Below, one piece after another: positions 8,153 to 16,840 of a stretch of DNA of 64,000 nt. How positions within the stretch are numbered: position 1 is the first letter of the stretch; each line of letters starts with the position of its first letter. The notes under the pieces were generated by a model. It searched no databases. It was not told the origin of the DNA and saw only the letters and a program-made list of their open reading frames with translations. Origin of the DNA: an uncultured Microbacterium sp. (GTDB lineage Bacteria; Actinomycetota; Actinomycetes; Actinomycetales; Microbacteriaceae); NCBI RefSeq assembly GCF_947488465.1, contig NZ_CANKZA010000001.1, forward strand, positions 372,001 to 436,000, read 5' to 3'. A program made the position numbers and the translations under genes.

Positions 8153-9994
8153 TCAGGCCATCGTCATCTCGCGGGTGCGGTGCGCCATCCGGTGCGCGAC
8201 CCACGCGGCGATGCCGATGAAGCCGAGGATCGCGGCGCCGAAGAGCCAGGGCAGGAGCGTCGGGGTGAGGCTCGACGTGCCGGAGGCGAGCTGTCCCGTG
8301 CCCTCCGCGATCTGCGCGTTGCCGTCGGCGAGCGAGACCGCGCCGGCGAAGAGCTCATCCGACCCGTCGGCGAGCTGCGTGGAGCCCTCCGAGAGCGACG
8401 TGGCCCCCGCCGACAGGTCTCCGAGGCCGTCGGCGAGGCTGCCGGCTCCCGTCGAGATCTTCTGCGTGCCCTCGGCCAGCGAACCCGCGCCCTCGGCGAG
8501 GGTCCCCGCACCCGTGGACAGGTTCTGCGCACCCGACATGAGTCGCAGCGAACCGGCGCTCAGGGTCTGCGTCCCCGCGTTGAGGGTCTGGAGGCCCGCG
8601 GAGAGCTCGCCCGCCTTGCCGGCGAGCGTTGCGCCGCCGCTGGTGAGTTCACCCGACCGTGCCTTCAACGTCGCGAGGCCCGCGGCGAGCTCGCCCGCAC
8701 CGCCGTCGAGCTGGCCGAGCCCGGTCACGAGTCCTCCGGACCTCGTCGACGCGGTTCCCACCCCGCCGGCCAGTTCGCCGGACTTCGTGGTGAGGAGGCC
8801 GAGTCCACTCGCGAGATCGCCCGACTTCGTGGACAGCGTGTTCAGAGCGCCGGAGAGGCTTGTGGCCGCGGTGTCGAGCCGGCCGGCGCCGCCTGCCACG
8901 ACCGCGATTCCGTCCTTGAGTGCGGCAGCGCCCGCGTTCACCGTGGCGGCACCGTCGCGCGCGCCTTCGGCACCGGTCCTGAGTGTCTGTGCACCCGCGC
9001 TCACCTCATCGGCGCCCGCGCCAACGTGGCCGGCGTTGGCGGCGAGCCCCCGCAGCTGGGCGACGATCGCCGGATCGGCGGCCGCGCCTTCGAGCGCATC
9101 GGCATAGTCGGCGAGGCCCTTCTGCAACGCGGCGACCCCGCCCGCGACCTGCGCGGTGCCGGCGGCGACGTTCTGAGCCCCCGTGGCCAGCGCCGTGGTC
9201 CCTGCGGCGAGTGTCGCTGTACCCGTGGCGAGCTGCGCTGCGCCGGTGGAGACCGTGGCCGCGCCGGTGCTCAGGCTCTTCACGCCGGCGGACAGCTGCG
9301 CACCGCCGGCGGCGGCCTGGCCGATGCCGGCCGAGAGCTGTGAGGCACTGCTGGACGCGTTGCCGATGCCGCCGTTCAGTGCCTGGGCGCCGGTGGCGAG
9401 CTGGCCGAGACCGTCCGAGAGCTGGACGGCGCCGGCGTTCGCTGCCGCGGCACCGCCGTCGAGACGCGCCGCGCCGGCGTCGAGCTTGTCGATACCCGCC
9501 TTGGCGTCATTGATGCCGGACGACAGTCGACCAGCGCCGTCGGCGAGCAGGCCCGCGCCACTGGCCGCCGTCGTCGCGCCCGCGTTGAGCTTCACCGCGC
9601 CGTCGCGTGCCGTCACCGTGCCGTCGGCGAGCGTCACTGCGCCGGCCGCGAGGGTGTCCGCACCGGTCGAGAGCGCCTGCGCTCCGGCGGCCGCGCTGTC
9701 GGCCCCCGCGGAGAGCTCGGTCGCGCCGGATGCCGCCGACGCGGCGCCGGCATCCAGCTTCGCCGCTCCCGCCGACAGATCGTCGGCGCCGTCGGCGAGC
9801 GACTTCGCGCCGTCGGACAGATCGCCCGAGCCGTTCGCGGCCAGGGTCGCGCCGCTGTCGAGCTGTGCGGCTCCGTCCGACAGCTTGGCTGCCGTGAGGA
9901 AGTACATGGTCGTCATCGCGGCCAGCAGGATGCTGAGCACGATCACGGTGACGCGCATACCCATGCCATGGGTGTGGGTGCCGGTTCTCGTCAT
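8153..9994 (-). CDS. xxxLxxG heptad-repeat membrane protein
   Basis: A 613-residue protein: a short basic N terminus, one membrane segment (about residues 13-35, VTVIVLSILLAAMTT), a very long extracytoplasmic region of near-identical heptads, and a second membrane segment near the C terminus (about 576-597, LLPWLFGAAILGF) followed by a basic tail. The heptads have Leu/Ala and Gly at fixed positions, for example LADGADDLSAGAAKLDAGA, repeated roughly 70 times, matching the X-X-X-Leu-X-X-Gly class found in YhgE/Pip and some RND-like exporters. Here the repeats are the whole protein, with no permease domain. The start ATG 9994 has GGAG 8 nt upstream; a longer frame to 10144 lacks a ribosome site. 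The function is unknown; a rod-like spacer spanning the wall or linking two membrane anchors is a plausible guess. Confidence 0.75.
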   Translation of the reverse strand: MTRTGTHTHGMGMRVTVIVLSILLAAMTTMYFLTAAKLSDGAAQLDSGATLAANGSGDLSDGAKSLADGADDLSAGAAKLDAGAASAASGATELSAGADSAAAGAQALSTGADTLAAGAVTLADGTVTARDGAVKLNAGATTAASGAGLLADGAGRLSSGINDAKAGIDKLDAGAARLDGGAAAANAGAVQLSDGLGQLATGAQALNGGIGNASSSASQLSAGIGQAAAGGAQLSAGVKSLSTGAATVSTGAAQLATGTATLAAGTTALATGAQNVAAGTAQVAGGVAALQKGLADYADALEGAAADPAIVAQLRGLAANAGHVGAGADEVSAGAQTLRTGAEGARDGAATVNAGAAALKDGIAVVAGGAGRLDTAATSLSGALNTLSTKSGDLASGLGLLTTKSGELAGGVGTASTRSGGLVTGLGQLDGGAGELAAGLATLKARSGELTSGGATLAGKAGELSAGLQTLNAGTQTLSAGSLRLMSGAQNLSTGAGTLAEGAGSLAEGTQKISTGAGSLADGLGDLSAGATSLSEGSTQLADGSDELFAGAVSLADGNAQIAEGTGQLASGTSSLTPTLLPWLFGAAILGFIGIAAWVAHRMAHRTREMTMA

Positions 9995-10101
9995 TGAGGA
10001 CTCCGTTGTCTCGCGCCTGCATCGTCGCAGGCGTGGTGGGGTCTCTCCCCGGAGGGATCGGGGTGAGGCGAACCGAACGTAACAGCGGCCGATGAGCAAA
10101 A

Positions 10102-10133
10102 TCTCATACGCGCGATGACTCTGCTGTATGAGA
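10102..10133. promoter_or_regulatory. Inverted repeat upstream of the heptad-repeat gene
   Basis: TCTCATAC at 10102-10109 and GTATGAGA at 10126-10133 form a perfect 8-bp inverted repeat separated by 16 nt, about 110 bp upstream of the heptad-repeat gene and 150 bp upstream of the DeoR gene. The arm spacing is about two helical turns, which suits a dimeric regulator. The bound protein is unknown. Confidence 0.4.
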
Positions 10134-10234
10134 CCAAGTTTCACGACTGCTGACCCTCAGTGTCTTAGAGGATCTCTACAATCCCCTGCTGTGTGCGCGC
10201 ATGTGGCACCTGGGGCACCCTCAGGCGCCCGGCC

Positions 10235-10264
10235 TTGCCTTTGTGTTGTTTTGTGTTGTAATAT
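10235..10264 (+). promoter_or_regulatory. fru operon promoter with tandem DeoR-type operator repeats
   Basis: TTGCCT (10235-10240) and TAATAT (10259-10264) are good -35/-10 elements 18 bp apart. The spacer is filled by two exact copies of TTGTGTTGT (10241-10249 and 10251-10259) with a 10-bp period, one helical turn. DeoR/FruR/SugR-type repressors bind short T/G-rich direct repeats like these, so autorepression by the next gene is likely. Confidence 0.6.
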
Positions 10265-10286
10265 GTGGCTAATCCGAGGAGGGGTG

Positions 10287-11069
10287 ATGTACGCAACGGA
10301 GCGGCAGCAGATGATCGAAGAGCTCGTCAGTAGCGCCGGCCGCGTCGCGGTGGTCGATCTTGCGCGCCGATTCGGGGTGACCACGGAGACCGTGCGCCGC
10401 GATCTCGGACAGCTTGAGGCGGTCGGTTCGGTGCGGCGCGTGCATGGTGGGGCTGTTGCTCTTTCCCGGGTCAGCACGGTGGAGTCGTCGGTCGCGGAGC
10501 GTAGTGAGCGTCGTCGTGAGGCGAAGGTGTCGATCGCACGCCGCGCTCTGGAGGCTCTTCCCTCGGGTTTCGACGGGTCGATCTACCTCGACGCGGGCAC
10601 AACGACCGCGGCGCTGGCGCAACTCCTGATCGAGCGGGGCCCAGCCCACCGCCCGCTCGAGGTGGTGACCCACTCGATGACGATCGCGCATGTGCTGGCG
10701 GGGTCCGCCGGGCTGAGCCTGACCGCGATCGGTGGACGCGTCCGCGGGCTGACCGCGGCGGCCGTCGGGTCGCACACCGTCGATGCGATCTCCCGTCTGC
10801 GTCCCGACATCGCCTTCATCGGGACGAACGGACTCTCGGCGGCGTTCGGCCTGTCCACGCCGGATCCTGATGAGGCCGCCGTGAAGCGCGCGATCGTTGC
10901 CGCATCCCGACGCTGCGTCGTGCTGGCAGACGCCGACAAGCTCGAGGCGGAGCTTCTCGTCTCCTTCGCGCGTCTCGATGATGCGGACGTGCTGGTGACC
11001 GACGGCTCACTGTCCCGCTCGCTCGCGGACGCCGTCGACGCGGCCGACATGGAGGTATGGCAGGCATGA
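10287..11069 (+). CDS. DeoR/GlpR family transcriptional regulator of the fructose operon
   Basis: A 260-residue regulator with an N-terminal DeoR winged helix (about 1-57: ERQQMIEELVSSAGRVAVVD then LARRFGVTTETVRRDL and the conserved RVHGGAV) and a C-terminal DeoRC sugar-phosphate-sensing domain (YLDAGTTTAALAQLL; IGTNGLSAAFGLSTPDP; VVLADADKLE). The start ATG 10287 follows a strong GAGGAGGGG. It overlaps fruK by ATGA, and the three downstream genes make it the local regulator of fructose uptake; the likely effector is fructose 1-phosphate or a related sugar phosphate (family knowledge). The promoter ahead has tandem repeats suited to autorepression. Confidence 0.9.
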   Translation: MYATERQQMIEELVSSAGRVAVVDLARRFGVTTETVRRDLGQLEAVGSVRRVHGGAVALSRVSTVESSVAERSERRREAKVSIARRALEALPSGFDGSIYLDAGTTTAALAQLLIERGPAHRPLEVVTHSMTIAHVLAGSAGLSLTAIGGRVRGLTAAAVGSHTVDAISRLRPDIAFIGTNGLSAAFGLSTPDPDEAAVKRAIVAASRRCVVLADADKLEAELLVSFARLDDADVLVTDGSLSRSLADAVDAADMEVWQA

Positions 11070-12013
11070 TCGTCACTTTGACCGTGAATCCGGCGCTCGA
11101 TCGGGCGGTCACACTCTCGGGACCACTGCGTCCCGGAGAAGTGCAGACCGCGCGCAGCACGCGAGAAGATGCGGGCGGCAAAGGAATCAACGTCACGCGC
11201 GTGATCGCCGCCGCCGGCGGCGAGACGCTCGCCGTCCTGCCGCTCGATGATGAGGACCCATTCGCGGCGGCGTTGCGCGCGGCGCATGTGCCGTCGCTTG
11301 CCGTGGCTGTCCACGGTGCTGCCCGCGCGAACCTCACGATCGCCGATGGCGAGGGGACGACGACCAAGATCAATCTTCCGGGTGTCGCCCGCACCGACGC
11401 CGATGCAGACGCACTCATCGCCGCCGTCGTCAGCGCAACGGCAGCGGCCTCGTGGCTGGTGCTCGCAGGCTCACTGCCACCCGGCCTGCCGGATGACTTC
11501 TACGTCCGTGTGATCGACGCGGTCCGAGCCGCTCACGTTCCGGCGCCGCTCGTGGCGGTCGACGCGTCCGGTCCGGCGCTTCACGCCGTTGTGGCGCGTG
11601 CCCGTCCCGATCTCATCAAGCCGAACGACGAAGAGCTGGCGGAACTGGCCGGGGTCGAGTTGGACGCCGACCGTGACCTCGCCGACGCGGTCCATGCCAT
11701 TGCGCGCACGCTCGTTCCGACGCACGTCGGCGCCGCCTTCATCACGCTCGGGTCGCAGGGCGCTGTGCTCGTGACCGCGGATGGTGCGTGGCACGGCACA
11801 CCGCCGCCGACCCGCGTGCGCAGCACGGTGGGAGCCGGCGACAGCTCGCTCGCCGGCTTCCTGCTCGCCCGCGTGGCCGGAGCCGATGCCGCGGAGTGCG
11901 TCCGCACCGGCATCCGATTCGGGTCGGCTGCCGCATCTCTCCCCGGCACGCAGGCTCCGACTCCGGACGATCTCCTCCCCGGAGACGTGCCCGTGCGATC
12001 CCTCACCCCCTGA
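11066..12013 (+). CDS. fruK: 1-phosphofructokinase
   Basis: A PfkB/ribokinase-fold kinase (315 residues, usual length) that phosphorylates the fructose 1-phosphate made by the fructose PTS to fructose 1,6-bisphosphate. It starts with MIVTLTVNPALDRAV, has the substrate signature GGKGINVTRV (about 38-47) and the C-terminal PfkB signature STVGAGDSSLAGFL with the catalytic Asp in GAGDS. ATG 11066 is preferred because it overlaps the DeoR stop as ATGA and has GGAGGT nine bases upstream; ATG 11057 lies too close to that site. It forms an operon with the regulator before it and EIIABC after it. Confidence 0.95.
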   Translation: MIVTLTVNPALDRAVTLSGPLRPGEVQTARSTREDAGGKGINVTRVIAAAGGETLAVLPLDDEDPFAAALRAAHVPSLAVAVHGAARANLTIADGEGTTTKINLPGVARTDADADALIAAVVSATAAASWLVLAGSLPPGLPDDFYVRVIDAVRAAHVPAPLVAVDASGPALHAVVARARPDLIKPNDEELAELAGVELDADRDLADAVHAIARTLVPTHVGAAFITLGSQGAVLVTADGAWHGTPPPTRVRSTVGAGDSSLAGFLLARVAGADAAECVRTGIRFGSAAASLPGTQAPTPDDLLPGDVPVRSLTP

Positions 12014-12053
12014 ACACCATCCATCCACAAGAACACGACCACTGGAGGTCACC

Positions 12054-14093
12054 GTGTCTGACATCATCACCTCGGGGCTCGTCAGCCTCGACGAATCTCT
12101 CGGCCCGGACAAGCGCGCCGTCATCGAGGCCCTCGCCGCTCGCGTGGCATCCGCCGGACGGGCCAGCGACGCCGCTGCCCTCGCCGCCGACGCCTGGGCA
12201 CGCGAGCAGAAGGACGAAACCGGACTCCCGGGCGGGATCGCGATTCCGCACGCCAAGAGTCCTGCGGTTCTCGAGGCGACGCTCGCCTTCGCGCGCCTGA
12301 CCCCGGGGGTCGATTTCGGCGCCGATGACGGCCCCGCCGACCTGGTATTCCTCATCGCGGCGCCCGATACCGCCGCCGAAGAGCACCTCGCGGTGCTTTC
12401 GCGGCTCGCCCGCAGCTTCATGCGGGATGACTTCACGACGGGACTGCGATCTGCGGCGACCCCGCAGGAGGTCGTGGACCTCGTGATCGCCGCGGTCAGC
12501 GAGACCCCTGCGACGGCCGCGCCCGCGGTCGCGAGCGCCCCGGTTCCGGCTGATTCCGCTGTGTTCATCGACGGCCGACCAGCGCGCATCGTCGCCGTGA
12601 CCGCGTGCGCGACGGGTATCGCGCACACCTTCATGGCCGCCGACGCCCTCACCGCTCAAGGCGCCAAGGACGGAATCGACCTGGTTGTCGAGCCACAGGG
12701 CTCGAGCGGGTACAAAGCGATCGATCAGAAGATCATCGACGACGCGGATGCTGTCATCTTCGCCGTCGATGTCGACGTGCGCGAACCGCAGCGCTTCGCC
12801 GGCAAGCCTGTCATCCGATCCGGGGTCAAGCGCGGCATCGAGCAGCCGGCTCAGTTGGTCGCCGAGGCCGTCGCGGCCGCGAAGAATCCGAATGCCGCCC
12901 GTGTCAGCGGGGCTGCAGCCGTAACCTCCGACAACGCAGGTCCGAGCAGTACGTCCCTGGGTGGAAGCATCAAACGGTCGCTGCTGACGGGTGTGAGCTA
13001 CATGATCCCGTTCGTCGCCGGTGGCGGTTTGCTCATCGCTCTGGGCTTCCTGCTCGGCGGCTACGAGATCGCGTTCTCCGTCGACGACATCCTCGCGTCA
13101 TCGACGATCTGGAATCTCGGCGACACGTCGCTCATCGTCTACCTCGGTGCGGTGCTGTTCAAGATCGGTTCGCTCTCGTTCAGCTTCCTCGTACCGGCCC
13201 TCGCGGGGTACATCGCCTACGGTCTCGCGGACCGTCCGGGTATCGCCCCCGGGTTCGTGGCGGGCGCGGTGGCAGGCTTCATGAACGCCGGGTTCCTCGG
13301 CGGTATCGTCGGTGGTCTTCTCGCCGGGATCGCCGCGCGCTGGCTGAACTCGCTCGATGTTCCGCGGTGGCTGCGGGGTCTCATGCCGGTCGTGATCATT
13401 CCGCTGCTCGCATCGATCTTCGCGTCGGGGCTCCTCCTCCTGGTGCTCGGCGGCCCGATCGCGTGGCTCATGACGGTCCTCAACGATTGGCTTTCCGGTC
13501 TCACCGGTGTCGGCGTCATCATCCTCGGTGTCGTCCTTGGCCTCATGATGTGCTTCGACCTCGGCGGCCCGGTCAACAAGGTCGCCTACGGTTTCGCCAC
13601 GGCGAACCTCGCCGCCGGCATCGCCGGGGACGAACGCTACCTGCAGATCATGGCGGCGGTCATGGCCGCCGGAATGGTCCCGCCGCTGGCGATGGCGCTG
13701 GCATCCACCGTTCTCGGGCGGGGCCTGTTCACCGAACCGGAGAGGGAGAACGGCAAAGCTGCGTGGTTGCTCGGTGCGGCCTTCATCACGGAAGGGGCGA
13801 TTCCGTTCGCTGCAGCCGATGTCCTCCGGGTGATCCCCGCGATGATGTTCGGTGGGGCGGTCACGGGCGCCCTGTCCATGGCGTTCGCGGTCACCAGCAA
13901 GGCGCCGCACGGCGGCATCTTCGTCTTCTTCGCCATCGACAGCTTCTGGCTGTGGCTGGTCGCGATTGCGGCGGGAACCGTCGTGTCGGCCTTCAGCGTC
14001 GTCGCTTTGAAGCGGTTCGCCCGCCGCGGACCCGCCGCGAACGAGGGTATTTCCGGCGCCGAAACGGTACCGCCGGTCGCCGCCACGGCATAG
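12054..14093 (+). CDS. fruA: PTS fructose transporter subunit EIIABC
   Basis: A single 679-residue fructose permease with all three PTS domains in the order A-B-C. EIIA (about 1-150) has its phosphorylation His in GGIAIPHAKSP (H66). EIIB (about 175-275) has VTACATGIAHTF with the phosphocysteine C185. EIIC (about 305-655) begins LLTGVSYMIPFVAGGGL and has about ten membrane segments with GGPVNKVAYGFA in the sugar-binding loop. The start is GTG 12054 with GGAGG seven bases upstream. It imports fructose with phosphorylation to fructose 1-phosphate, the substrate of the preceding fruK; phosphate comes from the HPr encoded next. Enzyme I is not in the window. Confidence 0.96.
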   Translation: MSDIITSGLVSLDESLGPDKRAVIEALAARVASAGRASDAAALAADAWAREQKDETGLPGGIAIPHAKSPAVLEATLAFARLTPGVDFGADDGPADLVFLIAAPDTAAEEHLAVLSRLARSFMRDDFTTGLRSAATPQEVVDLVIAAVSETPATAAPAVASAPVPADSAVFIDGRPARIVAVTACATGIAHTFMAADALTAQGAKDGIDLVVEPQGSSGYKAIDQKIIDDADAVIFAVDVDVREPQRFAGKPVIRSGVKRGIEQPAQLVAEAVAAAKNPNAARVSGAAAVTSDNAGPSSTSLGGSIKRSLLTGVSYMIPFVAGGGLLIALGFLLGGYEIAFSVDDILASSTIWNLGDTSLIVYLGAVLFKIGSLSFSFLVPALAGYIAYGLADRPGIAPGFVAGAVAGFMNAGFLGGIVGGLLAGIAARWLNSLDVPRWLRGLMPVVIIPLLASIFASGLLLLVLGGPIAWLMTVLNDWLSGLTGVGVIILGVVLGLMMCFDLGGPVNKVAYGFATANLAAGIAGDERYLQIMAAVMAAGMVPPLAMALASTVLGRGLFTEPERENGKAAWLLGAAFITEGAIPFAAADVLRVIPAMMFGGAVTGALSMAFAVTSKAPHGGIFVFFAIDSFWLWLVAIAAGTVVSAFSVVALKRFARRGPAANEGISGAETVPPVAATA

Positions 14094-14122
14094 TCTCGAA
14101 AGACACGATCTAGGAGGATCCC

Positions 14123-14395
14123 ATGGCAGAACGCCAGGCCACAGTCGCCAGCAGCTCGGGCCTGCATGCCCGCCCCGCGAAGCTTTTCGTCCAGGCGGTC
14201 CAGCAGACCGGTGTGCCCGTTACGATCGCCACCGAAGGTGGACCAGATCAGAACGCCGGCAGCATCCTGACCCTCATGGGTCTCGGCGCCACGCAGGGCA
14301 CGGTCGTCACGCTCAAGGCCGAGGGCGAGGGTGCCGAAGAGGCACTCGATACGCTCGTCGAGTTCCTCGAGACAGATCACGACGCGCAGGTCTGA
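14123..14395 (+). CDS. ptsH: Phosphocarrier protein HPr
   Basis: A 90-residue PTS phosphocarrier. The active-site motif SSGLHARPAK places the phosphorylated His at residue 15, and NAGSILTLMGLGA contains the serine equivalent to regulatory Ser46 (S47 here). It accepts phosphate from enzyme I and passes it to EIIA of FruA. The ribosome site AGGAGG is 6 nt before ATG 14123. Lying 29 bp after fruA and ahead of a strong terminator, it is the last gene of the fructose operon, so HPr is likely fructose-inducible. Confidence 0.97.
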   Translation: MAERQATVASSSGLHARPAKLFVQAVQQTGVPVTIATEGGPDQNAGSILTLMGLGATQGTVVTLKAEGEGAEEALDTLVEFLETDHDAQV

Positions 14396-14408
14396 TTCCT
14401 CGCAGCAT

Positions 14409-14454
14409 GACGGATGCCGCATCCCCGCACAGCGCTCGGGATGCGGCATCCGTC
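14409..14454. terminator. Terminator of the fructose operon (bidirectional)
   Basis: A 17-bp perfect stem, GACGGATGCCGCATCCC / GGGATGCGGCATCCGTC, with a 12-nt loop, between the convergent ends of ptsH and the metallo-hydrolase gene. The T-run is weak (TCTGTTCT). Confidence 0.75.
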
Positions 14455-14458
14455 TGTT

Positions 14459-15097
14459 CTAGAGGTCGGTGCTCTCGTCCGGATCGAGGACCACGAACTC
14501 GCCGCCGCCCTGCTCGACCGCCCACTGCAGGCGGGCTCGGCCCATGTCCAGTCCGACTCGCGACAAGGTCATGTCGTGCGTGGCGAAGGCACGCCGCGGC
14601 GCGATAGCGAGAACGAAGTCCATCGCATCGCCGATTTTCAGCCACGGCGCGCCGACCGGTGCGGCCAACAGATCGACGGTGGCGGCACCGGGCAGGGCGT
14701 ACGAATCCCCGGGATAGTAGAACGCGCCGTTCACAAGAACGCCGACGTTGTCGATGACCGGGATCGACTCATGGATGACGTTGTGACGTCCCCCGAAGAA
14801 GCTCACGGTGAAGGGCCCTGCCGTGACGGTCTCTCCCGCCTCGACGACGTGGATATCCTCGCCCGCCGCAGCAGCAGCGACACCCGCCGGCCCGTACACC
14901 GGAATCTCCGGGAACTGCTGGCGGATCCGTGACAGGTGTTCCGGAGTCCAGTGATCGGGATGCTCGTGGGTGATGACGACGGCCACCACATTCCGGAGTT
15001 CGGCCAGGGGGAGAGTGAAGGATCCCGGATCGATGAGAAGAGTCCGACCCTCGAGCTCGAGACGGAGGCAGGCGTGTTCGTGCTTTGTGACGCGCAT
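14459..15097 (-). CDS. MBL-fold metallo-hydrolase (UlaG-like)
   Basis: A 212-residue metallo-beta-lactamase-fold protein. The metal site motif HxHxDH is VITHEHPDHW (H44, H46, D48, H49), followed by FFGGRHNVIHE and YYPGDSYALPG, where further metal-ligand His and Asp residues are expected. The short N terminus HEHACLRLELEGRTLLIDPG is typical of the UlaG/YycJ-like single-domain branch rather than of true beta-lactamases. It is cytoplasmic, with no signal peptide. Substrates for the branch include lactones and phosphodiesters; nothing here selects one. It is transcribed toward the fructose operon and shares its terminator. Confidence 0.85.
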   Translation of the reverse strand: MRVTKHEHACLRLELEGRTLLIDPGSFTLPLAELRNVVAVVITHEHPDHWTPEHLSRIRQQFPEIPVYGPAGVAAAAAGEDIHVVEAGETVTAGPFTVSFFGGRHNVIHESIPVIDNVGVLVNGAFYYPGDSYALPGAATVDLLAAPVGAPWLKIGDAMDFVLAIAPRRAFATHDMTLSRVGLDMGRARLQWAVEQGGGEFVVLDPDESTDL

Positions 15098-15149
15098 GCC
15101 CCTCAGTCAACGCCGCGCACCACCGTGCGGCAAGACTCTCGGGCCGATT

Positions 15150-15178
15150 TTGCCGAGACCGGGAGAGCATGGCATAAT
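15150..15178 (+). promoter_or_regulatory. Promoter of tRNA-Glu
   Basis: TTGCCG (15150-15155), a 17-bp spacer, then CATAAT (15173-15178). The predicted start is about 27 nt before the mature tRNA. Confidence 0.65.
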
Positions 15179-15211
15179 CGAACGGTTGCCTTCGGAGCTT
15201 TCGAAGGAAAG

Positions 15212-15284
15212 GGCCCCATCGTATAGCGGCCTAGTACGCCGCCCTCTCACGGCGGTAACGCGGGTTCGAATCCCGCTGGGGTCA
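15212..15284 (+). tRNA. tRNA-Glu (anticodon CTC)
   Basis: A 73-nt cloverleaf: acceptor GGCCCCA (15212-15218) pairs with TGGGGTC (15277-15283) with one G-U pair. The anticodon stem CCGCC/GGCGG surrounds loop CTCTCAC carrying CTC, and the T arm is CGGGTTCGAATCCCG. CCA is not encoded. It has its own promoter and terminator. Confidence 0.95.
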
Positions 15285-15290
15285 CAACAG

Positions 15291-15324
15291 GAAAAAGCCT
15301 CGACCGAACGGTCGAGGCTTTTTC
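15291..15324. terminator. Rho-independent terminator after tRNA-Glu
   Basis: A 15-bp perfect stem, GAAAAAGCCTCGACC / GGTCGAGGCTTTTTC, with a GAAC tetraloop and a T5 tract in the 3' arm. Confidence 0.9.
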
Positions 15325-15361
15325 CGTATCCCGATGACGTCGAGGAGCAGGGGAGGACCGC

Positions 15362-16831
15362 ATGGCGCCCCGCCCAGACGCCGGTATCGACGTCGTCGTC
15401 GTCGGCGCTGGGCCCAACGGGCTCGCGGCCGCCGTCACTGCGGCGCGCGCCGGGCTGCGTGTGCGGGTATACGAGCGGGCCGCCTGGCCCGGCGGCAGCG
15501 CCGCGACGCGCGAGCTGACGCTCCCGGGGTTTCACCACGATGTGGGTGCCGCGATCCACCCGCTGGCGTTCATGTCCGCGTTCTTCCGCGAATTCGGCCT
15601 GCGTGATCGCGTGCGCTTCGTCACACCAGACGTGTCGTTCGCGCAGCCGCTCAGCGCTGGCCGCTCCGCGATCGCCTACCGCGACCTCGATCGGACAGCC
15701 GCCGGGCTCGGCCGAGATGGACGTGCCTATGCTCGGCTCCTGCGCCCCCTCGTCGATCGCGCCGTCAGCGTTGCGGATATCACGGGTGGATCGCTCCTCC
15801 GCGTCCCCGTTGACCCGGTCGCGGCCGCCGTTCTCTCCGCGCGTGCGCTCGAGCAGGGGAGCGGTGCGTGGGGCATCCGGTTCCGGGGTGACGCGGCGCC
15901 GGCGCTGCTGACCGGAGCGAGCGCGCACTCACTGCTGCGCCACCCCGGCGTCGCCGCCGCAGGGGCGGGGCTCGTGCTGTCCACCTACGCGCACGCCGAA
16001 GGATGGCCGGTGCCGATCGGGGGAAGCGGCGCCATCGTCGCGGCGATGGTCGCCGATCTCGAGGAGCACGGTGGTGAGATCGTGACCGACCATGAGGTCA
16101 CGGGCCTCGCGGCGCTCCCGCGCGCACGCGCGACGCTGCTCGATGTCACCCCGCGCGCCTTCGCCCGGTGGGCGGGGCCGCTCCTGCCGACGCCGTACCG
16201 GCGCGCGATGGAGAGGTTCCGCTACGGGGCGGGTGTCGCCAAAGTCGACTTCGCCCTCAGCGAGCCGGTGCCCTGGGCCGATGCGGAACTCCGCAGGGCC
16301 GGCACCGTGCACCTCGGGGGCACGCGCGCGGACATGATCGCGGCCGAGCATGCGGTGCTCGCGGGCACGCATCCGGAGCGCCCGTACGTTCTCGCCGCGC
16401 AGCCGTCCGTGTTCGACGCGACGCGCGCGCCCGAAGGCCGGCACACGCTGTGGACCTACACGCACGTTCCCGCCGGGAGTTCGCGAGACCGCCGGGAGGC
16501 GGTGATCTCTCAGATCGAGAGATTCGCTCCGCACTTCCGCGACACGATCCTCGCGGTGTCCGCGCGCACCGCGCGGCAGATGGCGGATCTCAACCCGAAC
16601 CTCGTCGGCGGAGACATCTCCGGCGGTGCGCCGACGCTCGCCCAGCTTGTCGGCCGCCCGGTTCTCCGTGCCGATCCGTGGCGGACACCGATCCCGGGGA
16701 TCTATCTCGCCTCGGCGTCGACGTCGCCCGGACCGGGAGTCCACGGCCTCGCCGGCTGGCACGCTGCGCGAAGCGCACTGCGCCGTGAGTTCGGCATCCG
16801 CACGGCGCCCGATCTGTCACCGCGGGCCTGA
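15362..16831 (+). CDS. FAD-dependent phytoene-dehydrogenase-like oxidoreductase
   Basis: A 489-residue flavoprotein. The N terminus has the dinucleotide-binding fingerprint [20 protein letters not shown], an acidic strand end [10 protein letters not shown], and [13 protein letters not shown], typical of CrtI/carotenoid isomerase-like and PYROXD2-like enzymes. The C terminus has the second FAD-contact motif [20 protein letters not shown], with GLAGWHAA after it. No carotenoid genes (crtB, crtE) are nearby, so a role in pigment synthesis is not supported by context; a general NAD(P)/FAD-dependent oxidoreductase is safer. ATG 15362 follows GGGGAGGACCGC. It stands alone after a tRNA terminator. 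Confidence 0.85.
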   Translation: MAPRPDAGIDVVVVGAGPNGLAAAVTAARAGLRVRVYERAAWPGGSAATRELTLPGFHHDVGAAIHPLAFMSAFFREFGLRDRVRFVTPDVSFAQPLSAGRSAIAYRDLDRTAAGLGRDGRAYARLLRPLVDRAVSVADITGGSLLRVPVDPVAAAVLSARALEQGSGAWGIRFRGDAAPALLTGASAHSLLRHPGVAAAGAGLVLSTYAHAEGWPVPIGGSGAIVAAMVADLEEHGGEIVTDHEVTGLAALPRARATLLDVTPRAFARWAGPLLPTPYRRAMERFRYGAGVAKVDFALSEPVPWADAELRRAGTVHLGGTRADMIAAEHAVLAGTHPERPYVLAAQPSVFDATRAPEGRHTLWTYTHVPAGSSRDRREAVISQIERFAPHFRDTILAVSARTARQMADLNPNLVGGDISGGAPTLAQLVGRPVLRADPWRTPIPGIYLASASTSPGPGVHGLAGWHAARSALRREFGIRTAPDLSPRA

Positions 16832-16840
16832 CCGCGATGA

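Noticed and set aside
15362..16831. Carotenoid biosynthesis cluster
   Set aside because: Only a single phytoene-dehydrogenase-like flavoprotein is present; no crtB, crtE or cyclase genes are adjacent.
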